A stretch of DNA of 64,000 nt from Patella vulgata (Eukaryota; Mollusca; Gastropoda; Patellidae): NCBI RefSeq assembly GCF_932274485.2, contig NC_065880.2, positions 3,945,695 through 4,009,694 of the forward strand, given 5' to 3'. Shown in pieces: positions 34,999 through 45,040 of this stretch. The notes under the pieces were generated by a model that saw nothing but the letters and a program-made list of their open reading frames with translations, did not search any database and was not told the DNA's origin. Each line of letters starts with the position of its first letter. The stretch's first letter is position 1. The translations under genes were made by a program, and so were the position numbers.

Positions 34999-35105
34999 AC
35001 TTTTTTTTTTCAAAGAACAGTTCATTTTTTATTTTCAAAGAACAGTTCAATTTTATTTTCAAAGAACAGTTCATTTTTTATTTTCAAAGAACAGTTCATT
35101 TTTTA
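34999..35105. repeat. 25-26-bp tandem repeat in intron 4
   Basis: Four units of TTTCAAAGAACAGTTCA followed by a T-rich spacer. The open frames over it are by-products of the repeat. A separate 10-12-bp inverted pair (AATCTCCTAC / GTAGGAGATT) follows at 35208-35294. Confidence 0.85.
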
Positions 35106-35862
35106 TTAAAAGTAACTTCTTTTTTTTTTATTAAAAATGAACAATTTGTATTTAATTGACCTTGATGGAAACACTGGGTCAATATAAGGAAGGATTGGGT
35201 GATAAATAAAATCTCCTACTCGTCCTTTTTGATATCAAAAAATATCAACACTCGTCGATAAAATAAAAAAAACCGAGGCTCTCGTAGGAGATTCTCTATA
35301 TAACAATCATTGCAGGCGACAGAAACAACAACAATGGTGATGTTATAACAGGACTAACAGTTGGTATACTAGTTGTATCTTTACTTCTAATCATAACATG
35401 GTTTATTGTTAGTGTGTATTGCATCAGAAGGTATATATCTATATGTATTGATGTATCTATATGTATTGTATCTTTTGGTGTGTATTGTATCAGATGGTGT
35501 GTATTATATCATATGGCGTGCACTTAATTTTCTGTAACATTAACACTTACCAGTATACTTGCGTCTCAATGTTAAACTTATGAATGTCAACAAATTGCTT
35601 GCTGTTATGACCAGGCCCAACGATAAGATGAAGTAGGTCAACGGTTTCCTCGGTCGTGTTAACAGCCATTTAAAATAGATATAATGAACTATGTATTTTG
35701 ATCTTCAGGAAGATGAGACGGAAACCGATTTCGGGAGAGGATCAAAATGTTGCTGTAAATACAGTAGAGACAAGTACATATACAGGCTTGATGAACAACC
35801 GTGGACCGGAACACGATTATACAGGCCTGGTGAACCTGGGTGGACCGGAACACGATTATAAA

Positions 35863-36129
35863 CATAGGCGTAGGAGCTCAAAGTAATTCAGGGGGGCATT
35901 AAAGAAAATTGCCCGAAATGAATACCGTTTTTTCGGGCATACATATCATAAGAGAGCTTCGGGCATATTTTCGGGCATGCAGTGGACAAGAAAAAGACGA
36001 GAAAATACTTTTCGGGCAGTGTGGATCTCTTAGAAATAAGTTAGTTATATTTTTTCCCTAAACGTTAATATAAAAAAAAGGTCGTCGAATTTTTCATTGC
36101 CCCCCCCCCCCCCGGCTCCTACGCCTATG
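35863..36129. mobile_element. 267-bp MITE inserted in the last exon of receptor gene 1
   Basis: Perfect 15-bp terminal inverted repeats (CATAGGCGTAGGAGC ... GCTCCTACGCCTATG) are flanked by an exact 8-bp target duplication, ATTATAAA (35855-35862, 36130-36137). The interior has GCCCGAAATG, two TTTTCGGGCA words and a C14 run. An 8-bp duplication fits hAT- or P-type elements. Without it and one target copy, the reading frame runs unbroken across the junction from EHDYK to GLVNRIGYDNV and on to the TAA at 36348. With it, the tail ends HRRRSSK. Confidence 0.92.
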
Positions 36130-36639
36130 ATTATAAAGGTCTGGTGAACCGTATCGGATATGATAACGTGAATAACAAACAACCGGAGGACTCCACATTT
36201 CCAAATGAGACCGAAGATGGTTACACTACTCCGACTAACCCCACGCAGTTCCAAACAGAATCGCTTTCTAATGGCAATACTGAAAATACCTTAACCAGCA
36301 CAAATGAGCAGAATGCCAAGGACGCCGCATATCTCAGCGTCATAAGTTAAACAAATTTGAAATACTCCCAGGCTAGATCATATTCGTTACATTGGGTAAC
36401 GGTATATAGGTCAAGCGGTCCTTTAAGCTACTTAAATTTATGAATTGAGGCAATTATGAATTAATGCCTTTTTCTTACAAGATGTGGCATGTGACAATAT
36501 AACTTTGATTACAAGAAAATATTTATCTGGATATCTTTTTAAAAAAAAGCAACAGCTAACAAATAAAATTAAATAGATTTGATTAAATTGTTTATAATGT
36601 CCGTATTAGATTTGTATTAAATTGTGTATCATATATTAA

Positions 36640-37020
36640 ATCTGTCTATTGCAGGTCTTTCTTTAGGCATGATATGTTATCTAAATTATTAATAAGACTT
36701 TAATTAACCTATCCAGACCATAATCAACTGCAGATGACATCGCTAGCCTGCGATCTTAAGTGGATTATGAGTCGATTTACTGCAGAACTTTCCTTCACGA
36801 TTTATCGATTAAATGGATATTCGAGACTATACTATTTATTGTACTGACTTTAGTAATGATGTTCGAGACTAGGCAGAAATTTCAAACGCTTAGTTCTTGG
36901 TTCATAGTGGATCAATCTGAATGAAATTTTCAGCAAATTGCCTTTACATTAATTAGGTTTTAACTAATATAGTGAGAACTGCCAACTAGTTATCAAGTCT
37001 CCCATAATGTATCTTTAAGC
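36640..37020 (+). mobile_element. MITE family C, diverged copy
   Basis: It shares AAATCTGTCTATTGCAGGTC, TTATCTAAATTATTAA, CCAGACCATAATCAACT and the right end CATAATGTATCTTTAAG with the copies at 37.3 and 47.0 kb. The middle is different, and the left terminus is eroded. Confidence 0.75.
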
Positions 37021-37252
37021 CATATTATGTCCATATTAGGTTTGGTCAAATTGTATATATTTTTTATAACTATACAAGGTCCATATTAGGTTTGGTCAAA
37101 TTGTATATCTTAAGTTGGTTTACTTATAAACGAAAGTTGTAAGCAAAAGTCGAATCTAGGTCCAGCGTAGGGACTGTCCACTCAACTTAGCTCCCTTACT
37201 CGTAATATTACATTTATCAACCTTGGTCAATTTCATCATTACATTACTTTTA

Positions 37253-37617
37253 TTAAACATATATTATGCGAGAGCTAAATCTGCCTATTGTAGGTCTTTC
37301 TTTAGACCTGAAATCCTTTCTAAATTATTAATTAGACATTAATTAAATTATCCAGGCCATAATCAACGTTCGATGCCATCGGATTTTTCTGATATTAAAT
37401 AGATTAAAACAGTTCAGCGATATTTTGATTTAAGCTGAAAAAGGAGGAGCGAGACTTAGCTTCGAATAACCAGTACACATCTTGTCAAACCTTTGCTCGC
37501 AAAAGAGTAATTTGAATGAAATTTTGAAATTATTTATTTTACATTATCTATTTCCGAACTATTTTAGCAAAAATGGCTTCCTCTTTATCTAAATCTTACA
37601 TAATGTATCTTTAAGAT
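37253..37617 (+). mobile_element. MITE family C, full copy
   Basis: It begins TTAAACATATATTATGCGAG and ends CTTACATAATGTATCTTTAA, an inverted pair next to TTAA. The interior includes AGAGCTAAATCTGCCTATTG and TTTGAATGAAATTTTGAAAT. No ORF. TTAA-type, like family D. Two direct copies of TCCATATTAGGTTTGGTCAA sit just upstream at 37029 and 37080. Confidence 0.8.
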
Positions 37618-37664
37618 CCCTTCAAAATAATTAGAAGGGTATCTTTGGGTAGTCAGCATTATCT

Positions 37665-38725
37665 ACTGTCTGAACCATCGTAAATTTTAAACGGATTTCT
37701 ACGATTATGAACAAACTAACTTTGATTATTATAAACTTACCTGTGTGTTTAAAATCAACTACCGTTAAATAAAATCCATTGCACAATTTAATATCCCAAC
37801 GAATAAAAAAGTTATCTCTTGAAAAATTTGACTATTTACGTGTAATTTCGACAGAGTGGATGACAACAATGCTTTCGTAACGTGTTGGACGAAACCAATA
37901 TAGCTGTTGCGGGGGGGGGGGGTAACTTTCGCAGATAGTTTGGCAACCACGTGTTGTAATCAAAACAAAGCGCGATCATTACGATCGTTTGAGTTTGGGC
38001 GACGAAAAATATCAATTAAAGGCAATTGCATAGGAGATTTATATTAAAACGATCAAATTTTATTCACAATGAAAATATCACTGATTGCACGCATACTCGT
38101 AAAAAAAAGTCATATATAAACTACAAATATACTATCTTCTTTATGTTATAAATAATTTAACAAGGATCATGAAGCTCACCTCCGAAGTCTCTGAGAGTAT
38201 TGCTAATTTGGTAGCATTCTTTCGATCAAATAATAACCGCTTCAGTAACATCTTTAAGCGTGTTGCGGCAAAATATTTCAAAAGTTAAAGCTATACAATT
38301 TGCAGAGACTTTACTAGAATGTAAAAGACGATAACAAAATAAGGGAATGCGGGTAGTTATGTGTGTGAACGCTCAAACTCAATGCCGAGCCGAGACTTAC
38401 AACTTCTTCTTAAACCAAACATTTATTGTCGTAAAAGTACCGAAAAGCATTTCGGTTTCTTATGCTGTCACCCCTAATACGAAATGATATCTCCCGCAGA
38501 GTGACGTAGCCAGCTTCCATATTGGTATTTTTCTTTGCCAAAAAATTGTGGGATTTCAATTTTTCAAGAGAGAACTCTTTTATTTTTTGTGATAATTAGT
38601 TGTGCAATCGATTTTATTTAACGGGAGGTGATTTCAAACACACAGGTAAGTTTATAATAACCAAAGTTAAGTAGTTTGTTCATAATCGAAGAAATCCGTT
38701 TAAAATTTACGATAGTTCAGACAGT
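37665..38725. mobile_element. Foldback element, ~1.06 kb, ~125-bp inverted ends
   Basis: The left arm (ACTGTCTGAACCATCGTAAA, TTTTAAACGGATTTCTACGA, AAACTTACCTGTGTGTTTAA) is repeated in reverse at about 38600-38725. The interior is AT-rich with no ORF, and includes a poly-G run at 37911. The outer flanks show no obvious target duplication. Confidence 0.8.
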
Positions 38726-39097
38726 AAGTGTTGTTCATGTGTATATTGTCTCGCTATATTTTATATTTTATCAATGCTTGATAATAACTAGAGAAGATTG
38801 GTCGACAAGTAAAACTCGGTAATAAGCAGTTATTATATTCAATGGAATTGTGATGTGTGTATTGTTATTATCTGGGATTGTGACATGTCTATTATCTTCC
38901 ACTGGTTCTCGTTTAGTTTTACCGCTAAATTGTTTCCAAGAGTCACTGGAATTATGGATAAAGGTTTTCTTTGCATGATATTTCAAATAGAGTTATCCTT
39001 CTAGAGAAACGGGTGATCCAAGGTTACGATGCGATGTATAGGGTGCTGTGGGGTCAATGTCTAGTCCAGATTCCGTATTTCAAAAAGAATTATCTTT

Positions 39098-40338
39098 CTA
39101 GAGATCTATGTGATAGTAGTTATCGGGTTTCGATGGATTTGATATACTGGATGCTTCATGGCTATTCGCGTTATTATCTAAATGTTGGCCAATATTAACA
39201 ACGGAGTTACCCCCCATGATTTTTATATCATTTTTGCTGTCATTTACCTGTTGGTGTTCGGGTTGTATTGGATACATAGCCGTTCCTATTTCTTTCCGAT
39301 AATCAGGTTTGTCGTCAACAAAATGGTCATAGGTAGGATCATCATATGGACCACCAACAGTCTTCTCCGCCTGGATATTTAAATCGGAGAGATAGTGTTA
39401 TAATGTTATCGATGTTGGTATAACCATATTTACCATGTTTGAGTCGCAATACCTGTCATCAACATGCTTCTCAAACTGGCATTGACTGTTAGATTTGGGA
39501 TACCTACAGACAGTGTTCTCTTGTTGTGGTTGTGGTGTAGGAACCTTTACACCAAGATGATTATAGGAAGACTCGCTGTAAGGATCAGGCGCCTTTTGGA
39601 ATAACCATCTTGGTGTGGGTGTCGTGTAGGGCCCTTTTCACCAAGATGGTTATAAGTAAGGTGGCTGTAGGGATGGGACAGAGGATGTTCGCCACGTTTT
39701 GGAATATGATCATAATACGTTTTATCTTTCAGCACGGAAGTTAATGAGTTGTGATTAAAATGGTCGTAAGTTGGAGCTATAGGTTCCTCCTTTCCCAAAT
39801 GACATCTTTGTACTGATGTGATGATATTCCGATAGTTTATCTTCTCCCTGTCATCTTGCGTTCTTCAGTTTTACTACACTGTATTAAAATTTCGAATTTA
39901 ATGGTTGGGTTCTGAGATCGGATATTGTTTCTAGCAATGCAGGTCACCCACGGTTCATATAGTAACCGGATACGGGTTTCGGCTTGGCGCAAAAAACGTC
40001 GTCAATGACATGATAGTTTTGGTGATATCCTGTTGGGTGGACTATCAACTGGTCTGATGGACTTGGTGCTAAATTCATTGGTAGTTTGTGGTTTAGCAGT
40101 TTTGATGCCAAAATCATGATCTATGTCTTTGTAGTTCTTCTCCTCTTTTGGTTTGCGATGTTTGGTGTTTAGCAGTAAAATCATGGTCTGTAAGAAACTT
40201 TCGTCGATATAGTAGTAACATGATTCGTGTTTCTTTGTATCGCCACCTTGTATTGTATCATATTCAGATTCACCCCTCTTGTTATTCTTGGTATATTCTA
40301 GCCCCTGATGATTATCACCTGATTTATTTCTCCTTCTT
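39098..40338 (-). pseudogene. Decayed cytoplasmic-tail exon of a third receptor
   Basis: An acceptor TTATTTTCCAG at 40339 opens a frame entered in phase 2, the same phase as the tail exon of gene 1. It starts RRRNKSGDNHQGLEYTKNN, includes GESEYDTIQGG, and stays open for 111 codons to 40002. After a shift, tail-like sequence continues: APTYDHFNHNSL, KTYYDHIPKRG, PYSHLTYNHLG, then YSESSYNHLGVK, and after one stop DPTYDHFVDDKPDY to DNYYHIDL and a stop at 39098. It is hydrophilic, with no membrane helix or cysteine-rich domain. The many YxxL/I/F motifs match a signalling tail. Several frame breaks make it a pseudogene, or I have missed introns. The upstream exons were not found. Confidence 0.5.
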
Positions 40339-40424
40339 CTGGAAAATAAAGTTATAAAATGTATTTGAAATGCCTAGGAGCCGAGCTGGTGGTGGTGGTA
40401 GTGGTGGGTAGGATTGACGGGAGT

Positions 40425-40530
40425 AACTTCTACGCTTCTGCACCTACTAAGCTAATGAAGACGGACATACGCTATACAGTATCATAATTATGATGAGAAT
40501 TTTGCCCAGATATTAAACCCCATTTCATTT
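40425..40530. mobile_element. SINE A fragments
   Basis: GCTAATGAAGACGGACATAC, GAGAATTTTGCCC (minus orientation), then AAACCCCATTTCATTTCATG in plus orientation. Confidence 0.6.
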
Positions 40531-40622
40531 CATGTGTCAGATTGCAGTACAGTGTATGCTATAAGTAACTTGTACCACAATGTATTAGTATTAGTCAGGT
40601 CGCCAAACTCAATTTTTGGAGT

Positions 40623-40833
40623 GAACCTGGAAATTATATACAAAGTTTTATGGTTGATTTTAGTAGCCTAGGGTGTCCTCTATTGTGTGGCATGTTTGAT
40701 TTTACTATCATCTAATCACCCCACAACATAATAAATGATTTCAGTGTATTACTTGACCCCAGAAACATACGGTTAGACCCTGGGCCACTACAATCAATCA
40801 TAAAAGAAAACTTTGTATACAATTTCCAGGTTC
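40623..40833. mobile_element. Small palindromic MITE
   Basis: The ends are imperfect inverted repeats of about 55 bp: GAACCTGGAAATTATATACA with AAGTTTTATGG, and at the right the reverse of GAACCTGGAAATTGTATACA. No ORF. It lies just before the L2 LINE. Confidence 0.7.
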
Positions 40834-40849
40834 AGCCATAGGTCTGACG

Positions 40850-43800
40850 GACTATATATATGTAAGCATGGTAATGAGTGAGCGCTTGACAGGCAGCACA
40901 CTTGATCGGCTCTGCAGTTTTTGTGATATTTTAGTGTCATTTCTGAATATTAGTGTCTGAAAATTGGATATAACCTTCATGATGTGACAAACTTGGATAT
41001 TATAAAGTTTGGAAACAAAATCTTGGATATTTATGCAGATAATATGCATTTTTGTATTTTGTATATTTTTGAAAGTTGAACTGTTATTAACCTTTAATTG
41101 GCCACAACCACAGATGTTCAGCTTGTGACATGCTGACTACTCTCAGTAAAGAAGTGTTAATTAATCTTTCTCACCAATACAATAGGCTTAATCAAGACCT
41201 GTTCAATACTATATGTGATCTTAAAATAAACCTAACTAAACCAACAAGGAGAGGAACAAGGGGTGGAAAGAGAAAACAAAAGAAGTTTGATGTGTTCACA
41301 AGAAATTTAGTTAAACATGACATTAATTCTCTTAAGAATAACCTTACTACTACTATCACCAATATAGATACAAATAGTTCAAACTTTCTTAAAATTGGGT
41401 TACGGAATGCTCAATCTGTTAAAAATAAAACAATTTCTGTTTCTGAATTAATATTGGAATCAAATCTAGATGTGTTGTTTATCACAGAAACTTGGTTGAG
41501 AGAAGATGGCGATCAGAGTAAAATTGCAGAGTTAATTCCTGATGGCTATAAATTTATCCATGTCCCTAGGCTCCAAAGGACCGGTGGCGGATTGGCTCTT
41601 TTACATATAAAGAATTTAGTTCTGGATATTTCAAAAATACCTGCAGAATTTTCATCTTTTGAATTATTGACATGTATAATTAGCTGCGGAAAAAAGTCTT
41701 TACGCTTTGTGTGTCTGTATAGGCCACCTCCATCGAAGAAAAACGAACTGACACAATCCAGTTTTCTAACAGAATTTGCTACTCTTTGTGACCTTCTAGA
41801 TAGGAAGAAAGAAAGCACCATCATACTCGGAGACTTCAATATTCATTTTGATTCTCAAGATAATTTCCTAACAAAGAAAGTACTCAAGATTCTTGACAGT
41901 CATGATTTTATTCAACACGTTCCAACTTCAACCCATCGTAGTGGTCATATTATTGACTGGGTGCTTACCAGAGATGCTTCCCTTATTCAAAACATAGAAG
42001 TGTTAGATAAACAAATTTCAGATCATCTCCTTGTATCCTTTGATGTTATTTTTGATAGACCTGTAGCACCATCAGTCACATGCACCTTTCGTGGCTTGAA
42101 AAATATCCATATTACTGACTTTACCCATGAATTGTCGCAGTCTGTCTTAACACCACCATTTGTCTGTGATTCTTCGCAACTGTTAGATAATCTTACTGAT
42201 GTTCTTACAACTCTTCTTGATAAATATGCACCATTAAAGACAAAGACTATCCGTCAACGTAAAAACACTTCCTGGTTTTCACCCGATATTTTAGAAGCAA
42301 GAAACAAGCGCCATAGTTTAGAACGTAAGTGGAGAAAATCAAAACTTGAAATCGATAGACAAATACTAAATTCAGCTCGTAATTCCGTAAATTTAATGAT
42401 CAAGAACGCTAAATCTGATCACATCAACACTATTATTAATAACAACCAACAGAATCCAAGAGTTCTTTTCTCAACTCTCAACAAACTTTTGGGGAAATCA
42501 CAGGATGTCATTCTGCCTCGAGGTGAAGAATCTGATGTAGCCAACAAATTTTGTGAGTATTTTACTGATAAAATTAACAAAATCAGATCTGCACTAATAC
42601 CAGAAACAGATGAAAATCAACAAGTCAACACTTTTCAAGGTAAACCATTCACATCATTCAAGGAAGTGACTGAAGATGAACTAAAGAAAATTATTTTATC
42701 TTCAAAACCAACGTCTTGTGTTTTAGACCCAATTCCAACCAGCTTTATGCTAAAAATATTGGATGTTTTATTACCTATCCTGACAGCCATCATTAATAAC
42801 AGCTTAAACTCTGGTTTTGTGCCACAGCCATTCAAGCATGCTTTGATCAAGCCCTTACTTAAGAAACCATCTCTCGAGTCGGAAGTATTAAAAAATTATC
42901 GCCCTGTTTCGAACCTTCCATTTATCTCCAAAATCTTAGAAAAAGTTGTCAAAATACAACTGTTGGAACATATGCAAAATCACAGTTTAATGTACGAGTA
43001 CCAGTCAGCTTACAGAAACAACCACAGTACCGAAACTGCTCTAAACCACGTTTTCAATACGATCCGAAGTGGAGTTGACCAAGGTTCCATCGCTATGCTC
43101 GTTTTGCTTGATCTATCTGCTGCCTTTGATACGCTGGATCATAGCAGAATACTCAACAGACTGGAATCCGAGTATGGTATCAATGGCCTTGTGTTAAACT
43201 GGTTTTCATCATATTTAATAGGTAGAACACAGGCAGTTATGGTTAACAGCTCCTTTTCTAACACAGTCGATCTTACATGTGGTGTACCACAGGGATCAGT
43301 ATTGGGACCAATTATTTTCTGTATGTACACAAAGTCACTCAGCAATCTTCTCATTAAAAAGGATCTAAATCACCACTTTTATGCTGATGACTCTCAGATC
43401 ATGGACTTTTTCCTCCCTGAACAAAATAGTCAACTATCTTGTTGTGAAAAAATTGAAACATGTGTGACAGATGTAAAAAGCTGGATGACAAACAATATGC
43501 TTAAACTAAATTCGGACAAAACAGAACTGTTATTGATCGCCCCTACACGCAGACTACATAAGAGCGACATAACCCATTTAAAAATTGAACAATCTTACAT
43601 CAATCCATCAAAATACGTCAAAAACCTCGGTGTTATTATGGATACGAATTTGTCTATGGAAAACCACATCAGTTTTCTGTGTAAAACATGTCACTACCAC
43701 CTTCGGAATATTGGCTCAATACGTCATTTTATAACATCAGATGCTGCAGCTACCCTCGTCCGATGTCTTATCCTCTCTCGCCTCGACTATTGCAACAGTG

Positions 43801-44345
43801 TGTTATCTGGGATTACCAATGAGCAAACAAAACGCCTCCAACGTATACAAAACTCAGCAGCCAGACTAGTCTCAAGAACCAAAGTCCGTGACCACATATC
43901 TCCAGTTTTATCCTCTCTTCATTGGCTTCGTATTAATGAACGTATAGAATTCAAATTGTTGTGCCTAACTTATCAAGCTGTTTATAAGACTGCACCTGTT
44001 TATCTTCAAGAACTTGTTAACGAACATTTACCAGTCAAAAACCTTCGATCTAGTAACACTTGTCAACTACAATTACCAACATACAATTTAAAAACTTTTG
44101 GAGCAAGAACATTTTCATATCAAGCTGCTTTCCATTGGAATAAACTCCCAACTTCCTTAAAACAGTGTCCGTCCCTAGCAAGTTTTAAATCATCACTGAA
44201 GACACATCTGTTCCGTCGCTATATGTAATGAGATGACACAGTATATTGTTCAGACTTTGCAGAATTGACTTGAGCGCTATGAGCATACTACACAGTGTGG
44301 AATAGCGCTATATAAATGTTATTATTATTATTATTATTATTAAAT
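40850..44345 (+). mobile_element. L2/CR1-type LINE, apparently full-length
   Basis: A ~280-bp presumed 5' UTR, a single 1032-codon ORF, a ~95-bp 3' UTR (GAGCGCTATGAGCATACTAC, GCGCTATATAAATG) and a (TTA)n end. The short UTR with a microsatellite end is typical of the L2/CR1 group. There is no separate ORF1 upstream, and the exact 5' boundary is uncertain. It carries no disabling change that I can see and may be recent. Confidence 0.85.
41130..44228 (+). CDS. LINE endonuclease-reverse transcriptase (L2/CR1 group)
   Basis: 1032 codons. The short basic N-terminus (TRRGTRGGKRKQKK, residues ~40-53) is followed by an apurinic-type endonuclease: LKIGLRNAQSV (~87), ITETWLRE (~117), YRPPP (~200), GDFNIHFD (~233), SGHIIDWVLTRD and SDHLLVSFDV (~305). 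The reverse transcriptase spans ~585-850: NYRPVSNLPFISKILEKV, YQSAYRNNHSTETAL, LLDLSAAFDTLDH (~664), CGVPQGSVLGP (~718), FYADDSQ (~751). The C-terminus reads LDYCNSVLSGI, SPVLSSLHWLRINERIEFKL and FGARTFSYQAAFHWNKLP, a pattern shared across CR1/L2. It nicks target DNA and copies its own RNA there. All key motifs are present and the frame is unbroken. Confidence 0.93.
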   Translation: MLTTLSKEVLINLSHQYNRLNQDLFNTICDLKINLTKPTRRGTRGGKRKQKKFDVFTRNLVKHDINSLKNNLTTTITNIDTNSSNFLKIGLRNAQSVKNKTISVSELILESNLDVLFITETWLREDGDQSKIAELIPDGYKFIHVPRLQRTGGGLALLHIKNLVLDISKIPAEFSSFELLTCIISCGKKSLRFVCLYRPPPSKKNELTQSSFLTEFATLCDLLDRKKESTIILGDFNIHFDSQDNFLTKKVLKILDSHDFIQHVPTSTHRSGHIIDWVLTRDASLIQNIEVLDKQISDHLLVSFDVIFDRPVAPSVTCTFRGLKNIHITDFTHELSQSVLTPPFVCDSSQLLDNLTDVLTTLLDKYAPLKTKTIRQRKNTSWFSPDILEARNKRHSLERKWRKSKLEIDRQILNSARNSVNLMIKNAKSDHINTIINNNQQNPRVLFSTLNKLLGKSQDVILPRGEESDVANKFCEYFTDKINKIRSALIPETDENQQVNTFQGKPFTSFKEVTEDELKKIILSSKPTSCVLDPIPTSFMLKILDVLLPILTAIINNSLNSGFVPQPFKHALIKPLLKKPSLESEVLKNYRPVSNLPFISKILEKVVKIQLLEHMQNHSLMYEYQSAYRNNHSTETALNHVFNTIRSGVDQGSIAMLVLLDLSAAFDTLDHSRILNRLESEYGINGLVLNWFSSYLIGRTQAVMVNSSFSNTVDLTCGVPQGSVLGPIIFCMYTKSLSNLLIKKDLNHHFYADDSQIMDFFLPEQNSQLSCCEKIETCVTDVKSWMTNNMLKLNSDKTELLLIAPTRRLHKSDITHLKIEQSYINPSKYVKNLGVIMDTNLSMENHISFLCKTCHYHLRNIGSIRHFITSDAAATLVRCLILSRLDYCNSVLSGITNEQTKRLQRIQNSAARLVSRTKVRDHISPVLSSLHWLRINERIEFKLLCLTYQAVYKTAPVYLQELVNEHLPVKNLRSSNTCQLQLPTYNLKTFGARTFSYQAAFHWNKLPTSLKQCPSLASFKSSLKTHLFRRYM

Positions 44346-44662
44346 TCAATATATGTAAATTGGCATATCATTATTCCAAATAATGGTACTGGCAACGTGC
44401 CAATTATACATTATATATACTAGTTAAATTATTTGATTCGCGTGACGTATTTCATTTCATTGAAATGCACGTGCGGGGTAGTGTCTTATTTTAAGTTGTG
44501 CATGGTGCATAATACATGTATATTGAAACATAGAACTAGAATACTAACGGGAACGCCCACTCGGTGACGTATAACGGTGATGACATAATTATGTTGTACA
44601 TCGCATGCGCGAAGTCAATAAGGCACAAGTAACTTCCGGCCGTATGTCAACATGGCAGAAGC

Positions 44663-45039
44663 AATGAAATGAAATGAAATGGGGTTTAACGTCCTACTCT
44701 TCTGCACCTAACCTGGGCTAATTGAAGACGGGCATACGCCATACAGTCTGCTATGAGGGAAATTTTGCCTGGGCAGCGGCGCTACGGCCTACTCTTATAT
44801 CGAATTCCATCTGCCAAGGGATCTTTTACGTGCACGCCAATGTGTACACGGGACCTCGGTTTTTCGTCCCATCCGAACGACTAGGCAGCTGTCCTTGTCA
44901 GGCCCTCCGTTCTGCATCACTGACAAGGGGAAATCACGCCGGAAAATCGAGATGAACTTTCTCGGCCAATGCAGGGATCGAACACCCGACCTCCAGGCTA
45001 GCGAGCCAGCGCCTTGCCCACTTAGCCACGTGATCCCCC
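44663..45039 (-). mobile_element. SINE A inserted at a start codon
   Basis: A complete copy flanked by the exact 12-bp duplication CATGGCAGAAGC (44651-44662, 45040-45051). The duplicated target contains the ATG of the left ORF, so that ORF keeps a start codon on the far side. The tRNA-like head lies at the right (AGCCACGTGATCCC reversed). Confidence 0.93.
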
Positions 45040-45040
45040 C

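Larger units (their letters stand above)
30290..36350 (+). pseudogene. SUEL-lectin transmembrane receptor, gene 1 (damaged)
   Basis: Six exons fit GT/AG signals and phase: 30290-30320, 32087-32467, 33017-33286, 34501-34557, 35316-35430, and 35709 to a stop. Exon 1 plus the start of exon 2 gives the signal peptide MIKYLLLLTTVVFVIVDG. Exon 2 encodes a SUEL-like galactose/rhamnose-binding lectin domain: LTCPDGEVISV, MGYGRKEP, LCNVTCC, RLSVYRNCSNKSTCTV. Exons 3-4 are an unassigned extracellular region (TRCCNITSTEI, YTDLPC, IRITCGDYW). Exon 5 has one membrane helix, ITGLTVGILVVSLLLIITWF, then CIRR. Exon 6 is cytoplasmic with repeated YTGL/YKGL motifs. In-frame TGA at 32302 (codon 83; glycine in the paralog) would give 82 residues, and a 267-bp MITE interrupts exon 6. 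Probable pseudogene or null allele. Exon 3 donor (GTACTT) is weak. Confidence 0.72.

Noticed and set aside
34808-35134. 108-codon ORF in intron 4 of receptor gene 1
   Set aside because: Half of it translates a 25-bp tandem repeat, and it lies between well-supported exons.
38971-39382. Plus-strand ORFs with IPYFKKNYLSRDL and FAVIYLLVFGLYW
   Set aside because: They are antisense to the tyrosine-rich tail sequence, which is better supported by phase and motifs.
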